From contig OZ034977.1 of assembly GCA_964030785.1 (NCBI GenBank), positions 25,615,652-25,679,651 of the forward strand: a stretch of 64,000 nt of DNA. Reading direction: 5' to 3'. Numbering within the stretch: position 1 is the stretch's first letter; every line of letters begins with the position of its first letter. Shown here in pieces: positions 41,223 to 53,142 of this stretch. The notes under the pieces are model-generated. The model searched no databases and was not told where the DNA came from. It saw nothing but the letters and a program-made list of their open reading frames with translations. Source of the DNA: Siderastrea siderea (taxonomy: Eukaryota > Cnidaria > Anthozoa > Scleractinia > Rhizangiidae). A program made the translations under genes and the position numbers.

Positions 41223-42735
41223 TTATCTCGGCGACGCTGTCATCACTGTCTCCTCCAAGAACCAAAATTGCAAAACACTTCGGGCATGGCGGAATTTCTT
41301 TCTGTTGCTGCTGTGGGATCTGCGCATGAAAACGAAATATTTTCCAGCGCACAGCCATCATCTCAGTCTCTTTGTCATCAATGGCTCCACTCTTGACGAA
41401 AATTATTTCATTCTTTCCTGTGGCGAAAATTGGCGTATCTTTGTCGAAAACTATGTCCTTTGCATAGTGTGACTTTGGAGCCGGCAAATGTACTAACTGC
41501 CCTTCCAGTAATAGCAATAGGTCATGCCACGGAATAATGCAAGGCGACCACCTGAAATCATTAAGAAAAATGCATTCTGCCTTTTCTGCGCCCACCCACG
41601 CGAAACTTGTACATGCGGGATTTGAAAAGGTATTAAAAATAACATTTAGAGGATTCAACAGAAAGGTTTTACCACAGTTAGCAACACCAATATTCATGAT
41701 ATTACGGTATTTTCCCCGTCCCTTCTCTAGTAAATCTTGAATACTCCTGCCATAATACTGAGCATCGATGCCGTTACATTCCAGTACCTCTTTAGCACAT
41801 GTCAACCACTGCCCATAACAACCCTCCACGCACTGTCCTTCCTTCGCCTCATTTATCAGTTCGATTCTTGTTTTCGTCTGTCTGTCCAGTTGTTGTTTTG
41901 AATTCTCCATTTCCCAGGTAGTTTCCAAAACTTCAGCGACAACCTTAGGGCCCCTGTTAACGATAAACTCCGCCAGATCAATTTTCCCCTCTTGTTTCTG
42001 TTCTCTTGCAAGAGCAAGTAACTCTGTGCGAGACTTGATATTCTTGGCGAGGATGATTTCGGAAAGTTCATAGCTTGTCATGCGTTTCCTCTTTGCCTTT
42101 CCCTTGGCCTTGGATTTGCTGTTAGTTGGTGCTTCCATTTCGTCAATCTTTCCGTGCTCGAACTCGTCATCTTCGTCGCCCATGTCATCGTTTAAACCTC
42201 TCTTTGGTTGCTTACTGTTTGCTGCTAGTGAATTAGCAAAAGAAGCCCGGTTCGTTCTTGGCGGATTACTATTGCTGAGATCTGGATGGCCAGAACTCTG
42301 AATGTAATCTTCATCCTCTTTTGTCACGTACTGCCAGGCACTAAAATAATTTGCGTGGATAGCGGAGAAATGAACCGAGATTCCACACCGCTCTGACAAA
42401 AACCTCTTACTAGACAACCACCGTTTATTTTTATCCAACTTGACAGCCATGTGGTAGTGGATACCAAAATTAAGGTGTCTTTCCATGGAACAACACCACT
42501 GAATTATTTTGGCTGGGGTATCATAGAAAGAATGAACAACGGCGTCAACGAAAGACTGTCTTGTAGGAAAGCGGGCTTCATCTGCTTGACTGTACGTTAT
42601 TAAGTACACTTTACGTACAGCACGAGCGTTGATCTCTTGCCGGTTTACTTCAGGCATCTCGGTACCAGTATGCTCCTGTGTTTCACTTGCTTCGGAGGAA
42701 GCTGAATCGGACTCATATCCTTTTATCATTTCCAT
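41206..42735 (-). CDS. HUH-SF3 Rep, copy 12 (A319E)
   Basis: 509 aa. Ala319 is Glu (base 41780), shared with copies 13 and 14. A silent Leu codon change at 41514 is also shared by these three, marking a common lineage. Confidence 0.88.
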   Translation of the reverse strand: MEMIKGYESDSASSEASETQEHTGTEMPEVNRQEINARAVRKVYLITYSQADEARFPTRQSFVDAVVHSFYDTPAKIIQWCCSMERHLNFGIHYHMAVKLDKNKRWLSSKRFLSERCGISVHFSAIHANYFSAWQYVTKEDEDYIQSSGHPDLSNSNPPRTNRASFANSLAANSKQPKRGLNDDMGDEDDEFEHGKIDEMEAPTNSKSKAKGKAKRKRMTSYELSEIILAKNIKSRTELLALAREQKQEGKIDLAEFIVNRGPKVVAEVLETTWEMENSKQQLDRQTKTRIELINEAKEGQCVEGCYGQWLTCAKEVLECNGIDAQYYGRSIQDLLEKGRGKYRNIMNIGVANCGKTFLLNPLNVIFNTFSNPACTSFAWVGAEKAECIFLNDFRWSPCIIPWHDLLLLLEGQLVHLPAPKSHYAKDIVFDKDTPIFATGKNEIIFVKSGAIDDKETEMMAVRWKIFRFHAQIPQQQQKEIPPCPKCFAILVLGGDSDDSVAEITSNHE

Positions 42736-43530
42736 AATGACTTCAAGAAGGGAAAACAAGTGTTATTATGCCTTGCGAAATTGATTGTGAACGTGCCGAA
42801 GACGACAACAATCACTTTGAAAATCGACATTTGATACGACCAAAAGATATCACACACAAAATTCGTTAGCTAAAAACTTGATTTTTTAATGCTAAAAACT
42901 ACTACACATGACAATTTTCTAAATCTGTACTTTACTTGGCGGATATTTCCTTAATATAAATATCGTGAAGACATGATAGCACCCCGTCCACAACAAAAAA
43001 GGCAATACTGACAATATGACCACCTCGGACAATGAGCGACAAAAGTAGTTGAGACATTTTCTAAAATGTAATGGCGTTGTACTCAGTTTCACTTTTTGCT
43101 GTTCAGCAAAGATTTTCAAACACAAATCCCCCCTCCCCCTATCCAATGTTGTACCGGGATAAACGCTGGTTCCCACCTAGCAAATTCAACACGGGATAAA
43201 CGCTGGTTCCCACCTAGCAAATTCAACATTGTTTGGGGGGGATGGGGGGTATATTTTAGTGGGTAAGGGGGATTTTAAAGCTAGGTATGCCAAAAAAAGG
43301 GGAATGTCTCAACACTTTTGACGCTCATTGTCCGAATGTGAAAACTTGGTATATTGGGAAAACAAAACGTTGCGTTACTCTGATTTGAACGTAAATTACG
43401 CAAATTAGCTAAATAATGACATTTATACCGATTTGCGTGACTTCTCGCTAATTAGTGCGAAAATAAAGTGATTTTTTCATTTGCACAGTGACGTCACAAA
43501 AGTGTGAAATTCATCTCGTATAGAGGGAAG

Positions 43531-43838
43531 ATGGCTTTTACCGGTAAAATAAGTCCAGAAAGTCGTGCGTATGTCCTGTTTGCAATGAAATGCAAACGCC
43601 TCAGAAAAAGGGACATTATCGAGCAAGTTAATATATCGCGGGCTTCACTTTATCGAATTTTAAAGCAAAAAAAGGATGCGAAACGGAAGAAAGCGCGTGC
43701 AAGTGAGGACACCGTCTTTGGTCGGCCACGCAAACTAGGACCCCGAGAGGAGCGCATGTTGCTGCGAAAAATTCATCCACTGAGAAAAGCAGAAGGACAG
43801 TTTACTGTAAAGCGACTTATGCGAGAAGCAGGTATTAA
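43531..43838 (+). pseudogene. 5' fragment of transposase copy 12
   Basis: Codes for the first ~102 residues, covering the first helix-turn-helix, GRPRK and part of the second. It is then cut by the mobile element at TTAA (43835-43838). The frame runs a few codons into the element and stops at 43854. Confidence 0.93.
43835..43838. repeat. Left TTAA target-site duplication
   Basis: Uninterrupted copies of the gene have one TTAA at this site; here it appears on both sides of the element (also 48207-48210). Confidence 0.92.
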
Positions 43839-44688
43839 GAGCGCCTGTCTGTAAAAATCAGACAAAATCAAAATTCCGCGGCAAGGGTCGAAAATTCGAT
43901 TTCTTTCATATTTTAATGTTAGATAGGTTAGAGTATAACTAAAATCACTGGATACTTTTTTTGGCAAAATATCCTTTTATTTCAAAGAAAAATGCAAATA
44001 ACGAACTTCCGTTAAAATCGCCATTTGAAGCAGTAAATTATGACATCAATTTGAGGCGTTCGCGTGCAAAAACAAATCCCTCTGTCGTCTTTTAAACACT
44101 CAATTTTACTTTTGCAATCCCTCAAGAGCTTCAAAACTGATTTTGGTAGAAACAGCCTTGTTCTTTGTGTTTGAAATAATTTAATTTTGAAAGTATACAT
44201 TTCTCATCAGGAAAAGTACTTCGTGAATTAAATTATTTTTCACCATGTGCTAAACCTTCAAATCGATTCAGCTTCTGGCTGTTCAATTAACAAAAGATGT
44301 TCTCAGGATTGCTGCAAAAATTTCTTTGGGCAAATGATTGAGAGCGACGCGAGAGCTTTTCAAAGTTCGTTAAAATGCAGGTTGTTTGACCCTTCTTGGC
44401 AACATTCCATTCGCGAGTCACGCACATATTTTAATGTGTTTTCGAAAACGTCAAACAGAAAAACGGTTCGAAATGCTCTTACCTCATTTGCTGTAGAGGA
44501 CAGGTCCAGAGGCCATTTCCGAGTGATTCTCTTGCCGTTCGACGTACTTTGGTCCTGTTGATGCCATCTAATGAACACCGCCAACTGGGTCAGTGTATTG
44601 TAAACGGTCGCACAGCTCAACAACAACCTTTCTTCCAAAACGTTGGACATCTTTCTACGCTGTGACACCTTACTCAACGGTTCAGTTG
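43839..44688. repeat. Left long terminal inverted repeat
   Basis: Matches the reverse complement of 47352-48206 to the sequence TTCAGTTG at 44681-44688, after which the arms diverge. The right arm has a ~14-bp extra stretch near 47598-47612. Small open frames here reappear mirrored in the other arm and are not genes. Confidence 0.88.
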
Positions 44689-47351
44689 CTGGTCAGTGTT
44701 GCTTAGATGGCAATACACAAAAAGGTTTTTATCACCACATGTCGCCGCTAACGTGGCCAAAGTTCTTTCTAGAGCCGCGTCACGCAATGCAAATCATCGG
44801 AATGGACATTTTACTAGCGGGTAGGGGAAGGGCAAAATCTGCTCTGATTCTTTTTAAACGGCTCAGGGTTCGAGAAATGGGAGGAACTAGTAATGGACTA
44901 AAAATACGAAACAAAATTAGTGCTACAGTTAGGCACCTCAACCTCTCGTGCCAGAATGCAGAAAAAGTAGTCACCCCTCGGCGTGAGTTGTAGGCATGCA
45001 AATAACAATGTTCGAACACGAAAATTAGCTAAAAAGGGTACGTGTACTAGCTTAAGTGAAAAACCTCTTCAAAACGTCGAGTCCAGAACATTAAAGTCGT
45101 TTTTATCAGGGAAATTGCGATGTGACTAACTAGTTTGTGCTTCTTGTTTTGGCTTAGAGGTTCCATTTTCTTGTTGTCGGAGTTTGTGGTTACAACACCA
45201 GACGAATCAAAAGCTTGAAAAAAACCGTTCCCTTACTTTCATGCACCAAGAATACCCAGGCCCGTAGAAGGGGGGGGGGGGGGGGGGCTCGAGTCCCCAG
45301 AAGTTTTCGAAGTTGAAAAAACATTACAATAAGTGAGCCAAAAAATATATAATTAAAACAATTTAATGTGCAACGAATAGTCTTAAATGCTGATGCTAAA
45401 AGTTCTTTTTATTATTTTACAACCTTTAACAGGGTTTGACATCTGTTGAGTCACTAGCTACCGGGCAAGTGGGCTTCAAAAATCTACTAGCCCACCGCAT
45501 ATTTCAGTCGCCCAGGTTCCTTACCAATGTCTTTCTTCACCCATATCACCTTGACCCTGGCATTATAGCTTTACTGTGAAGGACCTTAATGCCTTTAATA
45601 GCTAAGCGACTGCTGTGTATTTGCTGCAAGCTTTAAGCTCATCATGTTGTTTTAAAACAAGTCTAAGGAACAAAACAATTTTTATCTCACCAATCGAGTG
45701 ATAAAAGTTACGTTAACATTTACGAGAGTTAGGTAAAACAGGTCCGAAATTCGTAGCTTGGCTGTCGAAATGTTTCAATTTTAACAAACCTTGTAACTTT
45801 AAGGGTACTTTTTTAAAACTGATGCTATAAATTTGGTGGATGTTGCCAACAACTGTGTTGGCGAAAAAGCAAACAGGAAGCAGCTTTTTGGCAAATTGTC
45901 AACGAAGGATGTCCCCAAAAAGGTGTCGTTTTTGACGAAATCGACACAAACTGTGGCATTGTGAACAGAGTTAGTATCTATGTGCACGAGTGTGTATTTT
46001 GAAGGGGGGCGGGGGGGGGGGGGTGTGAAGGTTTTGACTAGGCCAATTTGCTCGCAGCATTTATTTCAGCCTTGGTGCGGCCCTGATACCACCAAAAGAG
46101 GTGCTACACTACTGGATACCACAAGTTACAAGTCAGTTTTTACAACGAACGCTTGAATACAATGACGATATGTCCCAGCCATCGTGGAAAACTTGGAATA
46201 GTGTCTAGCAGAAGCTGCAGCACAAGGGGCCGGGTCACGGTAAGGAAAAGGGGAGTGGCCAAAAAGTGAAAGAGGACTGGGGAAAAAGGGATCTGAAATT
46301 ATCTTCCGCTTGACTGGTTCGCTTGTAAAAGTTGGATCAGTTGAGTTTTATATTCGCTTGTGGACTATCCGAATATTAGCCAGGTTGTCGATGGAAGCCT
46401 CACTCTTCTCTTCGTCCTCATTAAGGTGTATGTAGAACGTGAAAGAGGTAACAGACGTTTAAGGGCAAGATGCTTGACGTATTTCTGTTATGATATCCTC
46501 ATATTCATTATGATAAGTATGCTGGCTGCTGTGAGAGATCTCGCTCACTGCGAACCTGTCTCAGTAAGATTCGTAAACAGAAATTCAGGAACAGAAAAAC
46601 CTCATTTTTTGTTACCATGGTTACGTGCCATATTTCACAGTCTTCAAACAGCACTGGCGTGCTGTTAGAGGCCCCACTCATTAGTCAGGATACACTAATG
46701 TAGACTAAATCAAACAGCTGACAAAAGAGCACAGTTAAACACTTCGATTGCACCCATTTGTTATGAAGAGAGAACCCTTCCTGTCCAAAACTCCATCCAA
46801 CCCTTTAACAGCGAACTGACTTTCACTCGTGATATAACTGTGCCTTGAACCGGTCCTGTGCCAGCTGAGAACCAGCAGACTGACACCAATGATCATAGGT
46901 AGAATACCCGCTCGTCAATTAACAAAAGGGAGCCCCATGTAGTTATAGGTTTTCCCCGTATTAAAGTTGGGTCTAGTTAATAATAGCGCCACTTCTGTTG
47001 CACCACTCACCTGTAACCATGTCTGTAAGCTTGTACAACGGTTGGAATTGCGTCTCAGACTACTAGGCTAGGGTAGCAAATACAATTTTTAATGGTTGTA
47101 ACAACACTGGTAATAAGTAAGAAAGACACACAACGCCATTAAAACCACGAATAATCCCTGCAATTAACACTGTATGTTATTTTACTTCACCTCAAAGGTT
47201 TTTCCCTTCCCCTACCCCCTAAAATGCCTTTGATACGCATTACGTGACAAACCGAATACGCACGCCGCGCCATTCACGTTTGGTCCCAATTTAGCAGGCA
47301 AATCTGATAATGCTTTTGTGCACTGAAAACTGAGCAACACTCGTATTAAAT
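44689..47351. other. Core of the TTAA element; no gene recognised
   Basis: AT-rich, non-coding in appearance. Two long guanine runs stand out: 18 G at 45270-45287, and 6 G, C, 13 G at 46004-46023. The open frame at 46360-46668 (102 codons) has no recognisable domain and is not called. Confidence 0.6.
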
Positions 47352-48206
47352 CAACTGAACCGTTGAGTAAGATGTCACAGTGTAGAAAGATGTCGAACGT
47401 TTTGGAAGAAAGGTTGTTGTTGAGCTGTTCGACCGTTTACAATACACTGACCCAGTTGGCGGTGTTCATTGGATGACATCAACAGGACCAAAATACGTCG
47501 AACGGCAAGAGAATCACTCGGAAATGGCCTCTGGACCTGTCCTCTACAGCAAATAAGGTAAGAGCATTTCGAACTGTTTTTCTGTTTGACGTTTTCGATC
47601 TCATATGGGTCGAAACACATTAAAATATGTGCGTGACTCGCGAATGATATGTTGCCAAGAAGGGTCAAACAACCTGCATTTTAACGAACTTTGAAAAGCT
47701 CTCGCGTCGCTCTCAATCATTTGCCCAAAGAAATTTTTGCAGCAATCCTGAGAACATCTTTTCTTAATTGAACAGCCAGAAGCTGAATCGATTTGAAGGT
47801 TTAGCACATGGTGAAAAATAATTTAATTCACGAAGTACTTTTCCTGATGAGAAATGTATACTTTCAAAATTAAATTATTCCAAACACAAAGAACAAGGCT
47901 GTTTCTACCAAATTCAGTTTTGAAGCTCTTGAGGGATTGCAAAAGTAAAATTGAGTGTTTAAAAGACGACAGAGGGATTTGTTTTTGCACGCGAACGCCT
48001 CAAATTGATGTCATAATTTACTGCTTCAAATGGCGATTTTAACGGAAGTTCGTTATTTGCATTTTTCTTTAAAATAAAAGGATATTTTGCCAAAAAAAGT
48101 ATCCAGTGATTTTAGTTATATTCTAACCTATCTAACATTAAAATATGAAAGAAATCGAATTTTCCACCCTTGCCGGGTTATGTTTGATTTTTACAGACAA
48201 GCGCTC
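47352..48206. repeat. Right long terminal inverted repeat
   Basis: Inverted partner of 43839-44688, ending GCGCTC directly before the second TTAA. Differences from the left arm imply the arms have aged since they were last homogenised. Confidence 0.88.
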
Positions 48207-48210
48207 TTAA
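48207..48210. repeat. Right TTAA target-site duplication
   Basis: Second copy of the TTAA target; the transposase sequence resumes right after it. Confidence 0.92.
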
Positions 48211-49003
48211 TTCCAATAACGTATCCTGCAGGACTGTTCAACGTTTCTTACGTTCCAAAGGTTACAAATACCTACACGCGAGACAAAAAGGACTCTTAAC
48301 AGAACAGGATATTGTCAAGCGATTAAAGTTCGCACGGGAGATGAAACGCGAACATACTGAAGATTTTTGGACAAAAGAGATTGCATTCTATTTAGATGGC
48401 GTAAGTTTTGTCCACAAATATAATCCCGCAGATCAAGCGCGTGCCCCTAAAGGACGAATTTGGCGTAAAGACGACGAGGGCTTAGCATTGGGCTGCACCG
48501 CGAAAGGCTCGCATTGTGGGACAGGGGGAAGAGTAGCCAAATTTATGGTTGCTATAACCTATAGGGAAGGAGTCATACTCTGTGAACACTACGATAATCT
48601 TAACGGGGCCTATTTTAAGGATTTAATTGAGCGAGAATTTGAACGGATGTTTAGGGACGCCAATAAGGGTACGTCCAAGCTTTTTATGCAAGATGGCGAT
48701 CCCAGTCAGAATTCAGCGCTAGCACGTTCCGCATGGCAAGAGATAGGGGCCCAGCTGATGTCCTTGCCACCTAGGAGCGGAGACATTCATTGTATAGAAT
48801 CTATCTTTCACATAGTGAAAATTAATTTGCGGGACGATGCACTGAAGAAGAACATAACTTATGAAACCTTTCCAGATTTCTGTAAACGCGTGGAGGACAC
48901 GATCAGGTCCCTGGATAAGAAGATAATTGACAAGACGATAGAAACAATGCAGAAGAGAATAGAGTTAGTTATACAAAGAAAAGGACAGCGAACCAAATAT
49001 TAA
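48211..49003 (+). pseudogene. 3' fragment of transposase copy 12
   Basis: The remainder of the gene after the insertion. It holds the rest of the second helix-turn-helix and the complete DD34E catalytic domain, with Leu233 and no further damage. An internal ATG at 48341 opens a 220-codon frame with all three catalytic residues but no DNA-binding domain. Expression of it is speculative. Confidence 0.92.
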
Positions 49004-49262
49004 ATGCGTTATTATCTGTGGATCATATATTTCAGTCTTTGAAAAGTGCCGTCTGTCGCGTGACATTGTAGGTCAGCTACGTCACTGTGAACTTGGGCGC
49101 GTGACCTTGCGTAATCGTTACATTTCCTTGCTTGAATGTGTATTTTATACTTAAAGTAATGGTAAAATTACCAAATAAATCAAACAGATATGTAGTACTG
49201 TCTCTGTTTTAATATATGCCGTGAACAAAATGAATATATCAGCTATATTTCTCCAGTTTCAA

Positions 49263-49368
49263 CGAGTAACCACGAGTAACCACGAGTAACCACTCATTAA
49301 TTAAACAACATTATCTGAACACTTATTGTCTTTCTATTTGGTTACTCGTGGTTACTCGTGGTTACTCG
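49263..49368. repeat. Iteron inverted repeat, unit 13
   Basis: Arms 49263-49292 and 49339-49368. Confidence 0.65.
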
Positions 49369-50881
49369 TTATCTCGGCGACGCTGTCATCACTGTCTCCT
49401 CCAAGAACCAAAATTGCAAAACACTTCGGGCATGGCGGAATTTCTTTCTGTTGCTGCTGTGGGATCTGCGCATGAAAACGAAATATTTTCCAGCGCACAG
49501 CCATCATCTCAGTCTCTTTGTCATCAATGGCTCCACTCTTGACGAAAATTATTTCATTCTTTCCTGTGGCGAAAATTGGCGTATCTTTGTCGAAAACTAT
49601 GTCCTTTGCATAGTGTGACTTTGGAGCCGGCAAATGTACTAACTGCCCTTCCAGTAATAGCAATAGGTCATGCCACGGAATAATGCAAGGCGACCACCTG
49701 AAATCATTAAGAAAAATGCATTCTGCCTTTTCTGCGCCCACCCACGCGAAACTTGTACATGCGGGATTTGAAAAGGTATTAAAAATAACATTTAGAGGAT
49801 TCAACAGAAAGGTTTTACCACAGTTAGCAACACCAATATTCATGATATTACGGTATTTTCCCCGTCCCTTCTCTAGTAAATCTTGAATACTCCTGCCATA
49901 ATACTGAGCATCGATGCCGTTACATTCCAGTACCTCTTTAGCACATGTCAACCACTGCCCATAACAACCCTCCACGCACTGTCCTTCCTTCGCCTCATTT
50001 ATCAGTTCGATTCTTGTTTTCGTCTGTCTGTCCAGTTGTTGTTTTGAATTCTCCATTTCCCAGGTAGTTTCCAAAACTTCAGCGACAACCTTAGGGCCCC
50101 TGTTAACGATAAACTCCGCCAGATCAATTTTCCCCTCTTGTTTCTGTTCTCTTGCAAGAGCAAGTAACTCTGTGCGAGACTTGATATTCTTGGCGAGGAT
50201 GATTTCGGAAAGTTCATAGCTTGTCATGCGTTTCCTCTTTGCCTTTCCCTTGGCCTTGGATTTGCTGTTAGTTGGTGCTTCCATTTCGTCAATCTTTCCG
50301 TGCTCGAACTCGTCATCTTCGTCGCCCATGTCATCGTTTAAACCTCTCTTTGGTTGCTTACTGTTTGCTGCTAGTGAATTAGCAAAAGAAGCCCGGTTCG
50401 TTCTTGGCGGATTACTATTGCTGAGATCTGGATGGCCAGAACTCTGAATGTAATCTTCATCCTCTTTTGTCACGTACTGCCAGGCACTAAAATAATTTGC
50501 GTGGATAGCGGAGAAATGAACCGAGATTCCACACCGCTCTGACAAAAACCTCTTACTAGACAACCACCGTTTATTTTTATCCAACTTGACAGCCATGTGG
50601 TAGTGGATACCAAAATTAAGGTGTCTTTCCATGGAACAACACCACTGAATTATTTTGGCTGGGGTATCATAGAAAGAATGAACAACGGCGTCAACGAAAG
50701 ACTGTCTTGTAGGAAAGCGGGCTTCATCTGCTTGACTGTACGTTATTAAGTACACTTTACGTACAGCACGAGCGTTGATCTCTTGCCGGTTTACTTCAGG
50801 CATCTCGGTACCAGTATGCTCCTGTGTTTCACTTGCTTCGGAGGAAGCTGAATCGGACTCATATCCTTTTATCATTTCCAT
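49352..50881 (-). CDS. HUH-SF3 Rep, copy 13 (A319E)
   Basis: 509 aa with Glu319 (base 49926) and the silent Leu change at 49660. Confidence 0.88.
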   Translation of the reverse strand: MEMIKGYESDSASSEASETQEHTGTEMPEVNRQEINARAVRKVYLITYSQADEARFPTRQSFVDAVVHSFYDTPAKIIQWCCSMERHLNFGIHYHMAVKLDKNKRWLSSKRFLSERCGISVHFSAIHANYFSAWQYVTKEDEDYIQSSGHPDLSNSNPPRTNRASFANSLAANSKQPKRGLNDDMGDEDDEFEHGKIDEMEAPTNSKSKAKGKAKRKRMTSYELSEIILAKNIKSRTELLALAREQKQEGKIDLAEFIVNRGPKVVAEVLETTWEMENSKQQLDRQTKTRIELINEAKEGQCVEGCYGQWLTCAKEVLECNGIDAQYYGRSIQDLLEKGRGKYRNIMNIGVANCGKTFLLNPLNVIFNTFSNPACTSFAWVGAEKAECIFLNDFRWSPCIIPWHDLLLLLEGQLVHLPAPKSHYAKDIVFDKDTPIFATGKNEIIFVKSGAIDDKETEMMAVRWKIFRFHAQIPQQQQKEIPPCPKCFAILVLGGDSDDSVAEITSNHE

Positions 50882-51676
50882 AATGACTTCAAGAAGGGAA
50901 AACAAGTGTTATTATGCCTTGCGAAATTGATTGTGAACGTGCCGAAGACGACAACAATCACTTTGAAAATCGACATTTGATACGACCAAAAGATATCACA
51001 CACAAAATTCGTTAGCTAAAAACTTGATTTTTTAATGCTAAAAACTACTACACATGACAATTTTCTAAATCTGTACTTTACTTGGCGGATATTTCCTTAA
51101 TATAAATATCGTGAAGACATGATAGCACCCCGTCCACAACAAAAAAGGCAATACTGACAATATGACCACCTCGGACAATGAGCGACAAAAGTAGTTGAGA
51201 CATTTTCTAAAATGTAATGGCGTTGTACTCAGTTTCACTTTTTGCTGTTCAGCAAAGATTTTCAAACACAAATCCCCCCTCCCCCTATCCAATGTTGTAC
51301 CGGGATAAACGCTGGTTCCCACCTAGCAAATTCAACACGGGATAAACGCTGGTTCCCACCTAGCAAATTCAACATTGTTTGGGGGGGATGGGGGGTATAT
51401 TTTAGTGGGTAAGGGGGATTTTAAAGCTAGGTATGCCAAAAAAAGGGGAATGTCTCAACACTTTTGACGCTCATTGTCCGAATGTGAAAACTTGGTATAT
51501 TGGGAAAACAAAACGTTGCGTTACTCTGATTTGAACGTAAATTACGCAAATTAGCTAAATAATGACATTTATACCGATTTGCGTGACTTCTCGCTAATTA
51601 GTGCGAAAATAAAGTGATTTTTTCATTTGCACAGTGACGTCACAAAAGTGTGAAATTCATCTCGTATAGAGGGAAG

Positions 51677-52777
51677 ATGGCTTTTACCGGTAAAATAAGT
51701 CCAGAAAGTCGTGCGTATGTCCTGTTTGCAATGAAATGCAAACGCCTCAGAAAAAGGGACATTATCGAGCAAGTTAATATATCGCGGGCTTCACTTTATC
51801 GAATTTTAAAGCAAAAAAAGGATGCGAAACGGAAGAAAGCGCGTGCAAGTGAGGACACCGTCTTTGGTCGGCCACGCAAACTAGGACCCCGAGAGGAGCG
51901 CATGTTGCTGCGAAAAATTCATCCACTGAGAAAAGCAGAAGGACAGTTTACTGTAAAGCGACTTATGCGAGAAGCAGGTATTAATTCCAATAACGTATCC
52001 TGCAGGACTGTTCAACGTTTCTTACGTTCCAAAGGTTACAAATACCTACACGCGAGACAAAAAGGACTCTTAACAGAACAGGATATTGTCAAGCGATTAA
52101 AGTTCGCACGGGAGATGAAACGCGAACATACTGAAGATTTTTGGACAAAAGAGATTGCATTCTATTTAGATGGCGTAAGTTTTGTCCACAAATATAATCC
52201 CGCAGATCAAGCGCGTGCCCCTAAAGGACGAATTTGGCGTAAAGACGACGAGGGCTTAGCATTGGGCTGCACCGCGAAAGGCTCGCATTGTGGGACAGGG
52301 GGAAGAGTAGCCAAATTTATGGTTGCTATAACCTATAGGGAAGGAGTCATACTCTGTGAACACTACGATAATCTTAACGGGGCCTATTTTAAGGATTTAA
52401 TTGAGCGAGAATTTGAACGGATGTTTAGGGACGCCAATAAGGGTACGTCCAAGCTTTTTATGCAAGATGGCGATCCCAGTCAGAATTCAGCGCTAGCACG
52501 TTCCGCATGGCAAGAGATAGGGGCCCAGCTGATGTCCTTGCCACCTAGGAGCGGAGACATTCATTGTATAGAATCTATCTTTCACATAGTGAAAATTAAT
52601 TTGCGGGACGATGCACTGAAGAAGAACATAACTTATGAAACCTTTCCAGATTTCTGTAAACGCGTGGAGGACACGATCAGGTCCCTGGATAAGAAGATAA
52701 TTGACAAGACGATAGAAACAATGCAGAAGAGAATAGAGTTAGTTATACAAAGAAAAGGACAGCGAACCAAATATTAA
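51677..52777 (+). CDS. DD34E transposase, copy 13 (Leu233)
   Basis: 366 aa, intact; last transposase of the array. Confidence 0.9.
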   Translation: MAFTGKISPESRAYVLFAMKCKRLRKRDIIEQVNISRASLYRILKQKKDAKRKKARASEDTVFGRPRKLGPREERMLLRKIHPLRKAEGQFTVKRLMREAGINSNNVSCRTVQRFLRSKGYKYLHARQKGLLTEQDIVKRLKFAREMKREHTEDFWTKEIAFYLDGVSFVHKYNPADQARAPKGRIWRKDDEGLALGCTAKGSHCGTGGRVAKFMVAITYREGVILCEHYDNLNGAYFKDLIEREFERMFRDANKGTSKLFMQDGDPSQNSALARSAWQEIGAQLMSLPPRSGDIHCIESIFHIVKINLRDDALKKNITYETFPDFCKRVEDTIRSLDKKIIDKTIETMQKRIELVIQRKGQRTKY

Positions 52778-53036
52778 ATGCGTTATTATCTGTGGATCAT
52801 ATATTTCAGTCTTTGAAAAGTGCCGTCTGTCGCGTGACATTGTAGGTCAGCTACGTCACTGTGAACTTGGGCGCGTGACCTTGCGTAATCGTTACATTTC
52901 CTTGCTTGAATGTGTATTTTATACTTAAAGTAATGGTAAAATTACCAAATAAATCAAACAGATATGTAGTACTGTCTCTGTTTTAATATATGCCGTGAAC
53001 AAAATGAATATATCAGCTATATTTCTCCAGTTTCAA

Positions 53037-53142
53037 CGAGTAACCACGAGTAACCACGAGTAACCACTCATTAATTAAACAACATTATCTGAACACTTAT
53101 TGTCTTTCTATTTGGTTACTCGTGGTTACTCGTGGTTACTCG
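53037..53142. repeat. Iteron inverted repeat, unit 14
   Basis: Arms 53037-53066 and 53113-53142. Confidence 0.65.

Larger units (their letters stand above)
43839..48206. mobile_element. TTAA-flanked non-autonomous element with ~850-bp terminal inverted repeats
   Basis: Inserted in transposase copy 12; the target TTAA is duplicated (43835-43838 and 48207-48210). The ends are GAGCGCCTGTCTG and, at the far end, CAGACAAGCGCTC. Inverted arms run about 43839-44688 and 47352-48206, similar but with scattered substitutions and small indels. The ~2.66 kb core (44689-47351) has no long open frame; the largest frame in the element is 116 codons and resembles nothing known to me. TTAA duplication is typical of piggyBac and Kolobok superfamilies. 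The ends lack the CCC/GGG common in piggyBac, so Kolobok-like is somewhat favoured. It must move with a transposase supplied from elsewhere. Confidence 0.88.
40873..49018. repeat. Array unit 12 (3774 bp plus a 4372-bp insertion)
   Basis: Same type as unit 11 with the 112-bp module (from 42953) and 34-bp inverted repeat arms (43025-43060, 43302-43335). Its transposase gene is split by a TTAA-flanked element. Intergenic region 42736-43530. Confidence 0.95.
49019..52792. repeat. Array unit 13 (3774 bp)
   Basis: Same marker set as unit 12 without the insertion: 112-bp module (from 51099), one 49-bp repeat, Leu233. Inverted repeat arms 51171-51206 and 51448-51481. Intergenic region 50882-51676. 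Confidence 0.95.

Noticed and set aside
43773..48299. Short open frames in the TTAA element (62-116 codons)
   Set aside because: Several are mirror images in the two inverted arms; none has a domain, and none resembles a transposase.
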